From positions 1-64,000 of the forward strand of contig JBLGAC010000009.1 in assembly GCA_047610385.1 (NCBI GenBank): a stretch of 64,000 bases of DNA, written 5' to 3'. Both the position numbers and the translations under genes were made by a program. Source of the stretch: JBOCEF01 sp047610385. Lineage in GTDB: Bacteria > Pseudomonadota > Alphaproteobacteria > Rhodobacterales > Rhodobacteraceae. Each line of letters opens with the position of its first letter. Within the stretch, counting starts at the first letter, position 1. Below the pieces are notes generated by a model. That model did no database searches. It saw nothing but the letters and a program-made list of their open reading frames with translations, and was not told the DNA's origin. Below, piece by piece: positions 25,711 through 34,857 of the stretch.

Positions 25711-26420
25711 CCGGCACTGATCGCGTGAAGCTGGGGGTTCCGTCAAAGGGGCGCCTGCGCGACGCCACCGCTGAATGGTTCGCCGCCCGCGGCATTGGGA
25801 TTGAAAGCGCGGGGTCCTCGCGCGAATACGCCGGCCGTGTCACCGGGATTGAGGGCGTCGATCTGGTGCTGCTGTCGGCGGGGGAAATTCCGCGCGAACT
25901 GGCCGCCGGGCGCATCCATCTGGGCGTGACCGGCGAGGACCTGATCCATGAAAAGATCCCCGGTTGGCAGGCGCGCATCGCCCAGCTTGCGCATATGGGG
26001 TTCGGCCATGCCGACCTGATCGTTGCGGTCCCGGCGTCCTGGGTGGATGTGGAAACCGTCGCCGATCTGGACGAGGCGTGCGCCGCCTTCCGCGCCGCCC
26101 ACGGCGAGCCATTGCGAATCGCCACCAAGTATCACGCGCTGACCCGGGCCTTCCTGAAGCGCCGCGGGGTGGCCGATTACCGCCTGGTGGACAGCCAAGG
26201 GGCCACAGAAGGCGTCGTGCGTAACTTGAGCGCAGAGGCGATCGTGGACATCACCTCGTCAGGTGAAACGCTGCTGGCCAATCACCTCAAGATCCTGAAT
26301 GATGGATTAATTCTAGCATCGCAGGCCACCTTGTGGCGGGCGCTGGGAGCGCCTGAGACCGACGCCACGCGGGCGGTTTTGGCCGCGTTGACCCAACGTC
26401 TGGGGCACAGCGCGTCTTGA
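25707..26420 (+). CDS. hisG: ATP phosphoribosyltransferase, short form
   Basis: 237 residues. KLGVPSKGRLRDATAEWFAA, DLVLLSAGEIPRELAAGRIH and GATEGVVRNLSAEAIVDITSSGETL (phosphoribosyl-binding region) are typical. It lacks the C-terminal ACT-like regulatory domain of long HisG, so it needs HisZ. It catalyses the first step of histidine biosynthesis, condensing ATP with PRPP. Coupled to hisZ by an ATGA overlap. Confidence 0.95.
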   Translation: MTGTDRVKLGVPSKGRLRDATAEWFAARGIGIESAGSSREYAGRVTGIEGVDLVLLSAGEIPRELAAGRIHLGVTGEDLIHEKIPGWQARIAQLAHMGFGHADLIVAVPASWVDVETVADLDEACAAFRAAHGEPLRIATKYHALTRAFLKRRGVADYRLVDSQGATEGVVRNLSAEAIVDITSSGETLLANHLKILNDGLILASQATLWRALGAPETDATRAVLAALTQRLGHSAS

Positions 26421-26479
26421 ACTGGCATCAAGGCCGCAATACTTGTGGAACCTGCGGTCTCTGCACGACCTCGACGACC

Positions 26480-26504
26480 AAGGGGCCGCGACCGGCCTTT
26501 TGAT
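26480..26504 (+). terminator. Weak terminator after hisG
   Basis: AAGGGGCC and GGCCTTTT form an 8-bp stem with two G-T pairs and a six-base loop, ending in four Ts, about 60 bases after the hisG stop. The position suits termination of the hisS-hisZ-hisG unit, but the stem is modest. Confidence 0.45.
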
Positions 26505-26532
26505 TTCATACGTGATTTTCCCAAGCCGCTTC

Positions 26533-26549
26533 CCCCCGATCATCGGGGG
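26533..26549. repeat. 17-bp palindrome before the PanC-like gene
   Basis: CCCCCGAT-C-ATCGGGGG is perfectly symmetric around one base. It lies about 24 bases upstream of the chosen start. With no loop it is more like a protein-binding site than a hairpin, but chance in GC-rich DNA is possible. Confidence 0.35.
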
Positions 26550-26572
26550 CCTTGTGCGCGCTGAAAGGCCCC

Positions 26573-27433
26573 ATGCACGATCTACCCCTCATCCGTTCGG
26601 CCACTCAATTGCGATCCCGCGTGCGATCCTGGCGCGCCTTCGGGGAAACTGTGGCGCTGGCGCCCATGTCGGGTGGCATGCATGACGGCCATCTGGCGCT
26701 GATCCGGCGCGCAAGGCGCGGCTCGGACCGCGTGCTGGCAGCGATCTTCCTTGATCCGCTGGACCGGCCCGCCGGGCTTGGACCCGACGATTACGCCCCG
26801 ACCGAGGAGCGTGACGCCGAGGCGTTGGACACCGAAGGCGCCGATGCGCTTTACGCGCCCGCGCCGGCGGTGTTCTACCCTGGCGGCTTCGCGACCCAGA
26901 TCCGCATCCCCTCGCTGACCGGCGTGCTGTGCGGTGAGGATGCGCCGCACAGGTTCGACGGGTTCGTGCGCACCATGGTCAAAATGCTGGGCCAGGCGCA
27001 GCCTGACAGCGTGGCTGTGGGGGAGCGTGATTGGCAGCGCGTTGCGATTCTGCGCCGCTTGGTCAAGGATTTTGACTTGCCAGTGACGGTGCTTGTGGCA
27101 CCGACCGCACGTGACGCGGACAACATCGCGATCAGCACGGCCTCAGCGACGCTGAGCGATGCGGACCGGGCGGTGGCCAAGCTGCTGTTCGTGGAACTGA
27201 CCCGCGCTGCTGATCTGATCAGCGCCGGGGGCGATGTGGACGCGGCGCTGGACGGCGCGGCCGACGCGCTGGCCGATGCCGGGGCTGAGGTTGAGTATCT
27301 GGAGATGCGGGCCGCTGACACGCTTGAGGAAATGGACGCTTGGGACGCCGCGCGCCCGGCGCGCATTTTTGCTGCGATCGCCATCGGTGACATGCGCCTG
27401 ATCGACAACGTCCGCGCCGCCCCGCGCGGCTGA
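26573..27433 (+). CDS. Divergent pantothenate synthetase (PanC) paralogue
   Basis: 286 residues with the overall PanC fold signatures: PMSGGMHDGHLALIRRA (His37 and His40 of the HxGH-type motif), AAIFLDP, RFDGFVRTMVKML, VGERDWQRVAIL and GDMRLIDN. The usual KMSKS-like SSRN stretch is replaced by NIAISTAS, and FVNPxQF is altered. So it may not join pantoate and beta-alanine, or may do so poorly. No panB lies next to it. It is probably a nucleotidyltransferase-fold paralogue with another acyl or amine substrate, or a failing copy. The start at 26573 follows GAAAGG. Confidence 0.7.
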   Translation: MHDLPLIRSATQLRSRVRSWRAFGETVALAPMSGGMHDGHLALIRRARRGSDRVLAAIFLDPLDRPAGLGPDDYAPTEERDAEALDTEGADALYAPAPAVFYPGGFATQIRIPSLTGVLCGEDAPHRFDGFVRTMVKMLGQAQPDSVAVGERDWQRVAILRRLVKDFDLPVTVLVAPTARDADNIAISTASATLSDADRAVAKLLFVELTRAADLISAGGDVDAALDGAADALADAGAEVEYLEMRAADTLEEMDAWDAARPARIFAAIAIGDMRLIDNVRAAPRG

Positions 27434-27588
27434 CCCGCCGCGGCGCGCCCCGTGTCGCGCGTCGGGGCATCGAGCCCCTTCGCGCGAGCCGTCGCCCCCA
27501 AGGGGCCGCCGCGCGCGCCATCCAACCATCAATCCTGCCATGCTCCAACGGTGCGGCCCGGATCCGTCCGTCCCGGCAAGGGCCCTTG

Positions 27589-28191
27589 TCAGGCGGCTTC
27601 GGGGGCCAGGCCGAGCGCACCGCTGTCGGCGCCGGTGCGTGACAGGGCGTCAAGCAGCTCTCCCACACAATCCACTGGGGAGGATCCGAAATCGATGCGC
27701 AGACGCGCACCGCCGGGGATGGTTTCGGGGTCTGACAGCGAATGGACGACGCCCAGCAGGTCAGGCGATTCGTCACCCCTGCGCGGCTGGGTCCATTCCA
27801 AGAACCACAGCCTGAGCGGCGCCCAGACAAAGGCATCCATGTCGCCGCCCATCAGGCGCAGCTCTGCCGCCTGCCACTGAAACGGTGTTACGTTGAGCGA
27901 AAATGCCCCGGTGCAAAGCGCGGTTATTCCGGGCGCGGCGGTGGGGTCAAGCGGCGTGTCGATGCGCGGATGCAGCACGCGCGCTTGGCTTGTGATCGCC
28001 AGATCGCGGCGAAATGGAAGATGCAGCCGCCGCGTGCGCGCCATGGCCCCGTCTTGCGTGCGGGCCAGCGGTTCGGCCGTCACGTCGGCGCCGCTGTCGA
28101 GCCCGCGCGCCATGCGTTCAAGCAGATCTGACACATGCAGATCGCGCATCGGCCCCAGACGGCGGCGCGGCCAGGTTTCGTCCCCGCTCAT
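27589..28191 (-). CDS. Conserved-looking hypothetical protein
   Basis: 200 residues, no transmembrane segment or signal peptide, no domain recognised. Composition and codon bias look like a real gene, and the start overlaps the stop of the upstream DUF1489 gene in ATGA, so it is coupled to it. It contains a mid-region FSLNVTPFQWQAAELRLMGG and a Trp-rich FVWAPLRLWFLEWTQ. It is convergent with the PanC-like gene. Function unknown. Confidence 0.6.
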   Translation of the reverse strand: MSGDETWPRRRLGPMRDLHVSDLLERMARGLDSGADVTAEPLARTQDGAMARTRRLHLPFRRDLAITSQARVLHPRIDTPLDPTAAPGITALCTGAFSLNVTPFQWQAAELRLMGGDMDAFVWAPLRLWFLEWTQPRRGDESPDLLGVVHSLSDPETIPGGARLRIDFGSSPVDCVGELLDALSRTGADSGALGLAPEAA

Positions 28192-28622
28192 CCGATGCCG
28201 AGGTCCGAGAGCGCCGACAGAAGCTCCGGCGGCATGTCTTCGGCCCCATCGATGCCTTCGGGAAGATCGCGGGGAGCGTCTTCGGGCGGCAGGTAGCGCC
28301 AGCCTTGGAACGGGCGGCGCGGGGCGGCGTAGGTCTGCGTGATGTCGCGCGACAGGACGATGGCGCAGGCCGATGCGCCGTCTTCGCGCGTCACCTCATC
28401 AAGGCGCACGATCCGCTGGCGCGCCAGGATCTGGCCTTTGAACACCCAATAAAGCGACCCGCCCGCCAGCAATTCAGCCGTGCGTTTGGGGCGCATGCGG
28501 GTGACATGGACCGGGTTGGCATTGCCCGAAGCGGCCAGCCGCGCGGTTTGCCATGCGCTCAGATCCTCAACGCCTTGGGCGCCGACGCAGAGCTTGATCA
28601 TGTGGAGGGCGGGTTCGGTCAC
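28188..28622 (-). CDS. DUF1489 family protein
   Basis: 144 residues. HMIKLCVGAQGVEDLSAWQ and VTRMRPKRTAELLAGGSLYW, then VFKGQILARQ, match the DUF1489 family, found widely in alphaproteobacteria and of unknown function. The start at 28622 is GTG; an ATG at 28601 (MIKLCVGAQ) is a possible alternative, and neither has a strong ribosome binding site. It precedes and overlaps an unknown gene, so the pair is one transcription unit. Confidence 0.8.
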   Translation of the reverse strand: MTEPALHMIKLCVGAQGVEDLSAWQTARLAASGNANPVHVTRMRPKRTAELLAGGSLYWVFKGQILARQRIVRLDEVTREDGASACAIVLSRDITQTYAAPRRPFQGWRYLPPEDAPRDLPEGIDGAEDMPPELLSALSDLGIG

Positions 28623-28793
28623 GGGAACACAGGCTTTCTACGGGCTGCAAGACGGGCGCATCAGGCGGCATGGGTTTGCGTCCGGGCAGGGGCGCTTGGC
28701 GCGGCGGAGATGTGCGCGCAGATCGATTGCGCGCGCGCTTCATAGCGAATGCATCACGCCCGGGCGGCAGGTGCAACCCGGTCCGCGCCGCGC

Positions 28794-29243
28794 TCAGCCC
28801 GGCAGGGTGCCGGTCAGCACATAGCGCAGGATCGCGACCACCTGATCGGGGTTCTCGGCCACCGCAAGGGCGGCGGCGTCGACCTCTTTCAACGCATGTT
28901 GATGGTCGGCCTCATGCACGATGATCAGTGATTTGCCCAAGGCAGCGGCATAGCCCGCGTCAAAGGCCGCGTTCCACTGTTTGTATTTGTCGCCAAAGCG
29001 CACGACCACCACGTCGGCATCCGCAAGACCTTTGCGGGTGCGGATGGCGTTGATCTGCGCGCCTTTGCGGTCATGCCAGAACTTGGTCGCTTCTGCCCCC
29101 AAAATCGCCACGCCGCAATCGTCCGAGGCGGCGTGATCGGTCACTGGGCCAGTGAAGGCGATGTCGAGGCCCGCGGCCCCGGCCACGATCTGGTCGCGCC
29201 AGTCAGTGTGAATTTCGCCGGATAGATAGACGTTGAGGGTCAT
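28794..29243 (-). CDS. ytoQ: YtoQ family protein
   Basis: 149 residues. LNVYLSGEIHTDWRDQI, AFTGPVTDHAASDDCGV, ADVVVVRFGDKYKQWNAAFD and AALGKSLIIVHEADHQHALK match the small YtoQ family, which has a nucleoside 2-deoxyribosyltransferase-like fold and unknown function. AAGGAG lies well placed before the ATG. It follows the carB terminator on the same strand, so it has its own promoter. Confidence 0.85.
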   Translation of the reverse strand: MTLNVYLSGEIHTDWRDQIVAGAAGLDIAFTGPVTDHAASDDCGVAILGAEATKFWHDRKGAQINAIRTRKGLADADVVVVRFGDKYKQWNAAFDAGYAAALGKSLIIVHEADHQHALKEVDAAALAVAENPDQVVAILRYVLTGTLPG

Positions 29244-29284
29244 GATCGCAGGCTCCTTTCAAGGGAACATGGCGCGGCGGCGGG

Positions 29285-29321
29285 CAAAGAAAAGGCGCGG
29301 CGTCCGGGGGGACGCCGCGCC
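29285..29321 (-). terminator. Intrinsic terminator of carB
   Basis: GGCGCGGCGTCC (29294-29305) and GGACGCCGCGCC (29310-29321) form a perfect 12-bp stem with a four-base loop. On the minus strand it is followed by TTTTCTTT. It lies 20 bases after the carB stop. Confidence 0.85.
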
Positions 29322-29340
29322 AAGCCGCCAGCGCGGGCGG

Positions 29341-32300
29341 TCAGCGCCGCGAAGTGTAGTCTTGCAGCGGTGCCACCTCAAGCGGGCCTTCGCGGCGGTC
29401 GCGTATCGCGCGCGATGCCGCTTTGGCGCCCGCGGCGGTGGTGTAGTAGGGGATCCGACCATAGAGGGCTGCGGCGCGCAGGGCGCGCGAATCCTCGACC
29501 GACTGGGTGCCCTCGGTGGTATTGAAAACCAGCGCCACTTCGCCGTCCTTCATGCGGTCGACGATGTTCGGGCGGCCTTCATAGACCTTTTTGACGGTCT
29601 CGGCAGGGACCCCGGCGGCGTTCAGGAAATCGGCGGTGCCCGACGTGGCAAGGATGGTGAACCCCATATCCACGAGGATGCGCGCCGCCTCAACCATGAT
29701 CAGCTTGTCATCATCGCGCACTGACACAAACACCCGGCCCGCATCGGGCAGCACAACCCCTGCGCCCATCTGGGATTTTAGGAACGCGCGGTCGAATGTG
29801 GCATCGATGCCCATGACCTCGCCAGTTGACCGCATTTCCGGGCCAAGCAGCGTGTCGACGCCCGGAAAGCGTGCAAATGGCAGCACCGCTTCTTTGACCG
29901 CGACATGCTTGGTCTCCGCCGGGCGCAGGTCGGCGGCGCAGTCGATCAGGGTTTCCCCGGCCATCACCCGTGCGGCGATGGCGGCGATCGGCGATCCGGT
30001 GGCTTTGGCGACAAACGGGACCGTGCGCGACGCGCGAGGATTGACCTCCAGCACGTAGATGTCGGGTCCCTTAATGGCGAACTGCACGTTCATCAGGCCC
30101 CGGACGCCCAAGGCCAGCGCCATCTGTTCGGTCTGCTTTTTCAGCTCTGCAATGGTTTCGTGCGACAGGGAATAGGGCGGCAGCGAACAGGCGCTGTCGC
30201 CGGAATGCACGCCAGCTTCCTCAATATGCTCCATGACCCCGGCGACATGCACCGCCGTGCCATCGCAGATCGCGTCGACATCAACCTCAGTGGCGTTGGA
30301 CAGGTAGCCGTCGATCAGCACCGGGGATTTGCCGGACACCACCACCGCCTCGCGGATGTAGCGGCCAAGCTGGGCGTCGTCGCGCACGATTTCCATGGCG
30401 CGGCCGCCCAGCACGTAGGACGGGCGGATGACGACGGGATACCCGACCCGGTGGGCGACCTCAAAGGCCTGCTCGGCCGAATGGGCGATGCCGTTCGGGG
30501 GCTGCTTCAGGTCAAGCTTGTGCAAAAGCTGCTGGAAGCGCTCGCGGTCCTCAGCCAGATCAATGGCGTCGGGCGTGGTGCCGAGGATCGGGATGCCCGC
30601 GGCCTCAAGCGCACGCGCCAGTTTCAGCGGCGTCTGGCCGCCGAACTGCACGATCACGCCGTGCAAGGTTCCGGCCTGCTTTTCGGTCTCCAGAATATCA
30701 AGCACGGTTTCGATGGTAAGCGGTTCGAAATACAGCCGGTCCGAGGTGTCGTAGTCGGTGGAGACGGTTTCAGGGTTGCAGTTGATCATGATGGTTTCAT
30801 AGCCCGCCGCGGTCAGCGCAAAGCAGGCGTGGCAGCAGCAATAGTCAAATTCGATCCCCTGACCGATCCGGTTGGGACCGCCGCCAAGGATGACGACTTT
30901 TTTCGCACCGGTGGGCCGGGATTCGCATTCTACGTCGCCCATCGCGTCGGCTTCGTAGGTTGAATACATGTAGGGTGTCTGGGCTTCGAATTCCGCGGCG
31001 CAGGTGTCGATGCGCTTGTACACCGGGCGGATGCCGACGGCGTGGCGTGCGGCGCGCACCGCGTCTTCATCCACGCCGGTCAGCTGCGCGAGGCGTTCAT
31101 CCGCAAAGCCGTACATCTTCACCCGGCGCATGCCCGCCACATCGATGGGCAGGCCGTTGCCGATGATGTCAGCCTCCATCGCCACGATTTCGCGGATACG
31201 TTCCAAAAACCAGCGGTCCCAGGACGTGACCGCGGCGATGTCGTCATTGGACAGCCCCTCACGCATTGCCTGCGCGATGACGCGGATGCGGTCGGGGGTC
31301 TGTTTGGCCAGCGCGGCCTTGACCGCACGGCGGCGATCATCAGGGCCGGTGTCTTTGTCGACGCCCACGATTTCAATATCATCAAGGCCGCAGATCCCGG
31401 TTTCCATCGACCGGAGCGCCTTTTGCAGCGATTCGTGGAAGGACCGGCCGATGCCCATGACCTCACCGACCGATTTCATGGCGGTGGTCAGGTCAGGCTT
31501 GGCGCCGGGGAACTTCTCAAACGCGAAGCGCGGGATTTTGACAACGACATAGTCAATCGACGGCTCAAAGGACGCGGGCGTCACCTTGGTGATGTCGTTG
31601 TCCAGTTCATCAAGCGTGTAGCCCACGGCCAGCTTGGCGGCGATCTTGGCGATGGGAAATCCGGTGGCCTTGGACGCGAGCGCCGAGGACCGCGACACCC
31701 GCGGGTTCATTTCAATGACCACGAGGCGGCCCGTGCCCGGCTCAACAGCGAACTGCACGTTCGACCCACCGGTCTCCACCCCGATCTCGCGCAGCACCGC
31801 GATAGAGGCGTTGCGCATCATCTGGTATTCCTTGTCCGTCAGGGTCAGCGCCGGCGCGACAGTGATCGAATCGCCGGTGTGGACGCCCATCGGATCAAGG
31901 TTCTCGATCGCACAGATGATGATGGCGTTGTCGGCTTTGTCGCGCACCACCTCCATCTCAAACTCTTTCCAGCCGAGCAGGCTTTCGTCGATCAGGATCT
32001 GGCTGACCGGCGACGCGTCGAGCCCGGTTTTGCAGATTTCTTCATAATCGGCCCGGTTGAACGCGACGCCGCCGCCCGTGCCGCCCAGCGTGTAGGCGGG
32101 GCGGATGATGGCGGGAAGGCCGACATGCTCCAGCGCGTCCATGCATTCGGCCATGGTGTTGGCGATGATGGCTTTGGGGTTTTCCAGCCCGATGCGGTCC
32201 ATGGCCTCGCGGAACAGCTTGCGGTCCTCGGCCATTTCGATGGACGCGCGTTTAGCGCCGATCAGCTCCACATTGTATTTCGCCAGCGTGCCGTCCGCAT

Positions 32301-32607
32301 CCAGCGCCAACGAGGTGTTGAGCGCAGTCTGCCCGCCCATGGTCGGCAGCAGCGCGTCGGGACGCTCTTTCTCGATGATGCGCGCGACGATTTCGGGCGT
32401 GATCGGTTCGATGTACGTGGCGTCGGCCAGTTGCGGATCGGTCATGATCGTGGCGGGGTTCGAATTGACCAGAACCACCCGATAGCCTTCTTCGCGCAAG
32501 GCTTTGCAGGCCTGGGCGCCGGAGTAATCGAATTCGCAGGCCTGGCCGATCACGATCGGTCCCGCTCCGATGATCATGATGGTTTTGATGTCGGTGCGCT
32601 TGGGCAT
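29341..32607 (-). CDS. carB: Carbamoyl-phosphate synthase large subunit
   Basis: 1088 residues, the full family length. Two ATP-grasp halves are visible: the first from KTIMIIGAGPIVIGQACEFDYS with ALLPTMGGQTALN, the second from KVVILGGGPNRIGQGIEFDYCC with RPSYVLGGRAME. A C-terminal methylglyoxal-synthase-like allosteric domain follows (VFVSVRDDDKLIMVEAARIL). With CarA (elsewhere) it makes carbamoyl phosphate from glutamine ammonia, bicarbonate and two ATP for arginine and pyrimidines. The ATG at 32607 starts the conserved MPKRTDIKTI and follows GGAG. The open frame extends 99 codons upstream but that part is low-complexity. Confidence 0.97.
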   Translation of the reverse strand: MPKRTDIKTIMIIGAGPIVIGQACEFDYSGAQACKALREEGYRVVLVNSNPATIMTDPQLADATYIEPITPEIVARIIEKERPDALLPTMGGQTALNTSLALDADGTLAKYNVELIGAKRASIEMAEDRKLFREAMDRIGLENPKAIIANTMAECMDALEHVGLPAIIRPAYTLGGTGGGVAFNRADYEEICKTGLDASPVSQILIDESLLGWKEFEMEVVRDKADNAIIICAIENLDPMGVHTGDSITVAPALTLTDKEYQMMRNASIAVLREIGVETGGSNVQFAVEPGTGRLVVIEMNPRVSRSSALASKATGFPIAKIAAKLAVGYTLDELDNDITKVTPASFEPSIDYVVVKIPRFAFEKFPGAKPDLTTAMKSVGEVMGIGRSFHESLQKALRSMETGICGLDDIEIVGVDKDTGPDDRRRAVKAALAKQTPDRIRVIAQAMREGLSNDDIAAVTSWDRWFLERIREIVAMEADIIGNGLPIDVAGMRRVKMYGFADERLAQLTGVDEDAVRAARHAVGIRPVYKRIDTCAAEFEAQTPYMYSTYEADAMGDVECESRPTGAKKVVILGGGPNRIGQGIEFDYCCCHACFALTAAGYETIMINCNPETVSTDYDTSDRLYFEPLTIETVLDILETEKQAGTLHGVIVQFGGQTPLKLARALEAAGIPILGTTPDAIDLAEDRERFQQLLHKLDLKQPPNGIAHSAEQAFEVAHRVGYPVVIRPSYVLGGRAMEIVRDDAQLGRYIREAVVVSGKSPVLIDGYLSNATEVDVDAICDGTAVHVAGVMEHIEEAGVHSGDSACSLPPYSLSHETIAELKKQTEQMALALGVRGLMNVQFAIKGPDIYVLEVNPRASRTVPFVAKATGSPIAAIAARVMAGETLIDCAADLRPAETKHVAVKEAVLPFARFPGVDTLLGPEMRSTGEVMGIDATFDRAFLKSQMGAGVVLPDAGRVFVSVRDDDKLIMVEAARILVDMGFTILATSGTADFLNAAGVPAETVKKVYEGRPNIVDRMKDGEVALVFNTTEGTQSVEDSRALRAAALYGRIPYYTTAAGAKAASRAIRDRREGPLEVAPLQDYTSRR

Positions 32608-32996
32608 GTCGGCTCCGGTCGGTTTGCGCGCGCTCCGGCGCGGCGCTGGGATGCGCCGACGGGCCGAAGGAGGGCGGGGCGTCTGTGGAGAAATCGCGCG
32701 AGTTATAGCGGTGCGGGCGCGGGGTGCAAGGCGCGGCGGGCAGGTTGGGGCGAATCCCCCCGCAAGCGGGCGCGCGTGCCGCAGCTTGCCGCCCGCGCAC
32801 CGGTGGCCGCGGCCTCGGGGAGGGCAGGCCCTCCCACTCAGCCGCGGTGCCGCGCGCGGGCGCGGCGCGCCCCTGCCCAGCCGGGGCGCGGCAAGGCGAG
32901 GCATGGCGGCAAGCGGCGTGGTGGCCTATAAAAACGCTTGTTCGGTGATCGGGTTTGCCCGCTTGCCTCAGGGTCTTTGGACAGGCGGAGACAGGC
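32608..32996. other. Divergent carB / antiporter intergenic region
   Basis: 389 bases, very GC-rich with many short inverted repeats, no convincing gene. TATAAA at about 32925-32930 is a candidate -10 for the antiporter, roughly 65 bases before its start. No riboswitch or attenuator leader for carB could be recognised. Confidence 0.5.
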
Positions 32997-34745
32997 ATGG
33001 CTGCAGAAGGCGCCGGATTTCTTGGTGATGCGGCGGTGTTTCTGGCCGCCGCGGTGATTGCGGTGCCGCTGTTCAAGCGGCTGGGGCTGGGATCAGTGGT
33101 TGGCTATCTGGCCGCAGGATCCTTGATTGGTCCGTCAGGTGCCGCCTTGGTGCCCGATGCCGCCACGGTCATGCATGTGGCCGAATTCGGTGTGGTGCTG
33201 CTGCTGTTCGTCATCGGGCTTGAACTGCGGCCAGCGCGGCTGTGGCGATTGCGCTTGGAAATCTTCGGGCTTGGCCTTTTGCAGGTGCTGCTGACGGGCG
33301 CGGTGCTGATCGGTGCCTTTCTGGCGTTTGGCATGTCGACCCGCGGGGCGATTGCGGCTGGGTTGGCGCTTGCGCTCAGCTCCACCGCTTTTGCGGTCCA
33401 GCTGCTGCGAGAGCGGGGCGAGCTGACCCGTCCCCATGGTGACCGGGCCTTTTCGATCCTGCTGTTTCAGGATCTCGCGATCGTGCCTTTGCTGGCGCTG
33501 GTGGCGCTGATGGCACCGGGCGCGGCCGACGGGGGGCTGGACTGGCAGGCCATGGGCATCGCGATTGCGGCGGTGGCGGGGCTGCTGGTCTTTGGGCGCT
33601 ACGGGCTGCCGTACATGTTCGGCGTGGTGGCGCGCAGCAAGGCTGATGAGATTTTCACCGCCGCCGCGCTGCTGGTGGTGATCGCCGCGGCGCTGCTGAT
33701 GGAGGAGGTCGGGCTGTCGATGGCCACCGGCGCTTTCCTGGCCGGTGTTTTGCTGGCGGAAACCGAATACCGCCATCAGCTGGAATCGGACATTGAGCCG
33801 TTCCGCGGCCTGCTGCTCGGCCTGTTTTTCATGAGCTTCGGCATGACCCTGGATTGGGAGATGGTCCGCGACCTGTGGTATCTGGTGCTGGGCGGCGCGC
33901 TGGGGCTGTTCGCGGTCAAGGCCGCGGTGCTGATCGCGCTGGCGCGGATCTTCGGGTCGAACGGAACTGAGGCGGTGCGCATCGGTGCGACCTTGGGGCA
34001 GGGCGGAGAATTCGCCTTTGTGCTGTTCGGTGCCGCCGTCGTGTCCGGCGTGCTGGAGGGGGCTGAGCGGTCTTTGCTGTCCGCGGTCGTGACGCTGTCG
34101 ATGGCGCTGACGCCGCTTGCGCTGGTGCTGGCAGACCGCTGGGCCGCCCGCGCGCCCGAAGATGGCGGCGAGGGGATGGAGGACGCCTCCGCCGCGCCAG
34201 AGAACTCCATCATCGTTGCCGGGTTCGGGCGCGTCGGGCAGGTGGTGGCGCGGATCATGCGCCTGCGCGGCTATGACGTGACGCTGATCGACAATTCCCC
34301 GCGGCGCATCCGCATGGCGAGCACGTTCGGTGCCAAGGTCTATTACGGCGACGCAAGCCGCATCGACGTGTTGCGATCGGCGGGTGCGGACAAGGCGCGG
34401 ATGATCTTTTTGTGCATCGATGACCGCGAAGGTGCCCGCGCTGCGGTGGAACGGCTGCGCGAACGCTTTCCCGACGCGATCCTGCTGGCCGACACTTATG
34501 ACCGGTTCAGCCAGTTGGAATTGTTTGAGGCGGGCGCCCATGAAGTGGTGCGCGAGACGTTTGAAAGTGCGGTGGAACTGGCGCGCCGCGGGCTTGATCA
34601 CATGGGCGACGGCGAGGTGGCCAATGAGCTGATCGAGGAATTCCGCCGCCGGGACGCGGAGCGCACCCGGCTGGAGCGTGATCTGGGCACCCAGAAGGCG
34701 CTGGAGAAGCTGCGCGACAAATACTCGCTCGATGATCCGTTCTGA
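32997..34745 (+). CDS. Kef-type monovalent cation:proton antiporter (CPA2) with TrkA-N domain
   Basis: 582 residues. About 12-13 transmembrane helices form the CPA2 domain (AGSLIGPSGAALVPDAATVM, FGVVLLLFVIGLELRP, GLALALSSTAFAVQLL). From about residue 400 a cytosolic Rossmann TrkA-N domain (SIIVAGFGRVGQVVARIMRL, then IDNSPRRI) binds nucleotide. Such proteins export potassium in exchange for protons under electrophile or pH stress. KefB and KefC cannot be told apart by eye, and no KefG/KefF ancillary gene is adjacent. ATG 32997 is chosen for position before the first helix and a GGCGGAG upstream. Confidence 0.9.
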   Translation: MAAEGAGFLGDAAVFLAAAVIAVPLFKRLGLGSVVGYLAAGSLIGPSGAALVPDAATVMHVAEFGVVLLLFVIGLELRPARLWRLRLEIFGLGLLQVLLTGAVLIGAFLAFGMSTRGAIAAGLALALSSTAFAVQLLRERGELTRPHGDRAFSILLFQDLAIVPLLALVALMAPGAADGGLDWQAMGIAIAAVAGLLVFGRYGLPYMFGVVARSKADEIFTAAALLVVIAAALLMEEVGLSMATGAFLAGVLLAETEYRHQLESDIEPFRGLLLGLFFMSFGMTLDWEMVRDLWYLVLGGALGLFAVKAAVLIALARIFGSNGTEAVRIGATLGQGGEFAFVLFGAAVVSGVLEGAERSLLSAVVTLSMALTPLALVLADRWAARAPEDGGEGMEDASAAPENSIIVAGFGRVGQVVARIMRLRGYDVTLIDNSPRRIRMASTFGAKVYYGDASRIDVLRSAGADKARMIFLCIDDREGARAAVERLRERFPDAILLADTYDRFSQLELFEAGAHEVVRETFESAVELARRGLDHMGDGEVANELIEEFRRRDAERTRLERDLGTQKALEKLRDKYSLDDPF

Positions 34746-34857
34746 TCTGGCCCTGCTGATCTGGCCTTGCTGATCGGGTCCTGCGGATCGGCACTTGCCA
34801 TCGGTGCAGGAATCGCAAATCCTCACACGTTAACAAATAATGCGGAAGGAAAAGACC

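Noticed and set aside
27434..27588. GCCCCG / CGGGGC hairpin between the convergent PanC-like and hypothetical genes
   Set aside because: Short stem with a long loop and no T tract; too weak to call a terminator in such GC-rich DNA.
31042..32931. 629-codon plus-strand open frame
   Set aside because: Antisense shadow of carB; His/Asp/Gly-rich, with no recognisable family.
33135..34826. 563-codon minus-strand open frame
   Set aside because: It is exactly antisense to the Kef-type antiporter, has a Gln/Arg/His-rich composition typical of a GC-rich shadow frame, and shows no domain.
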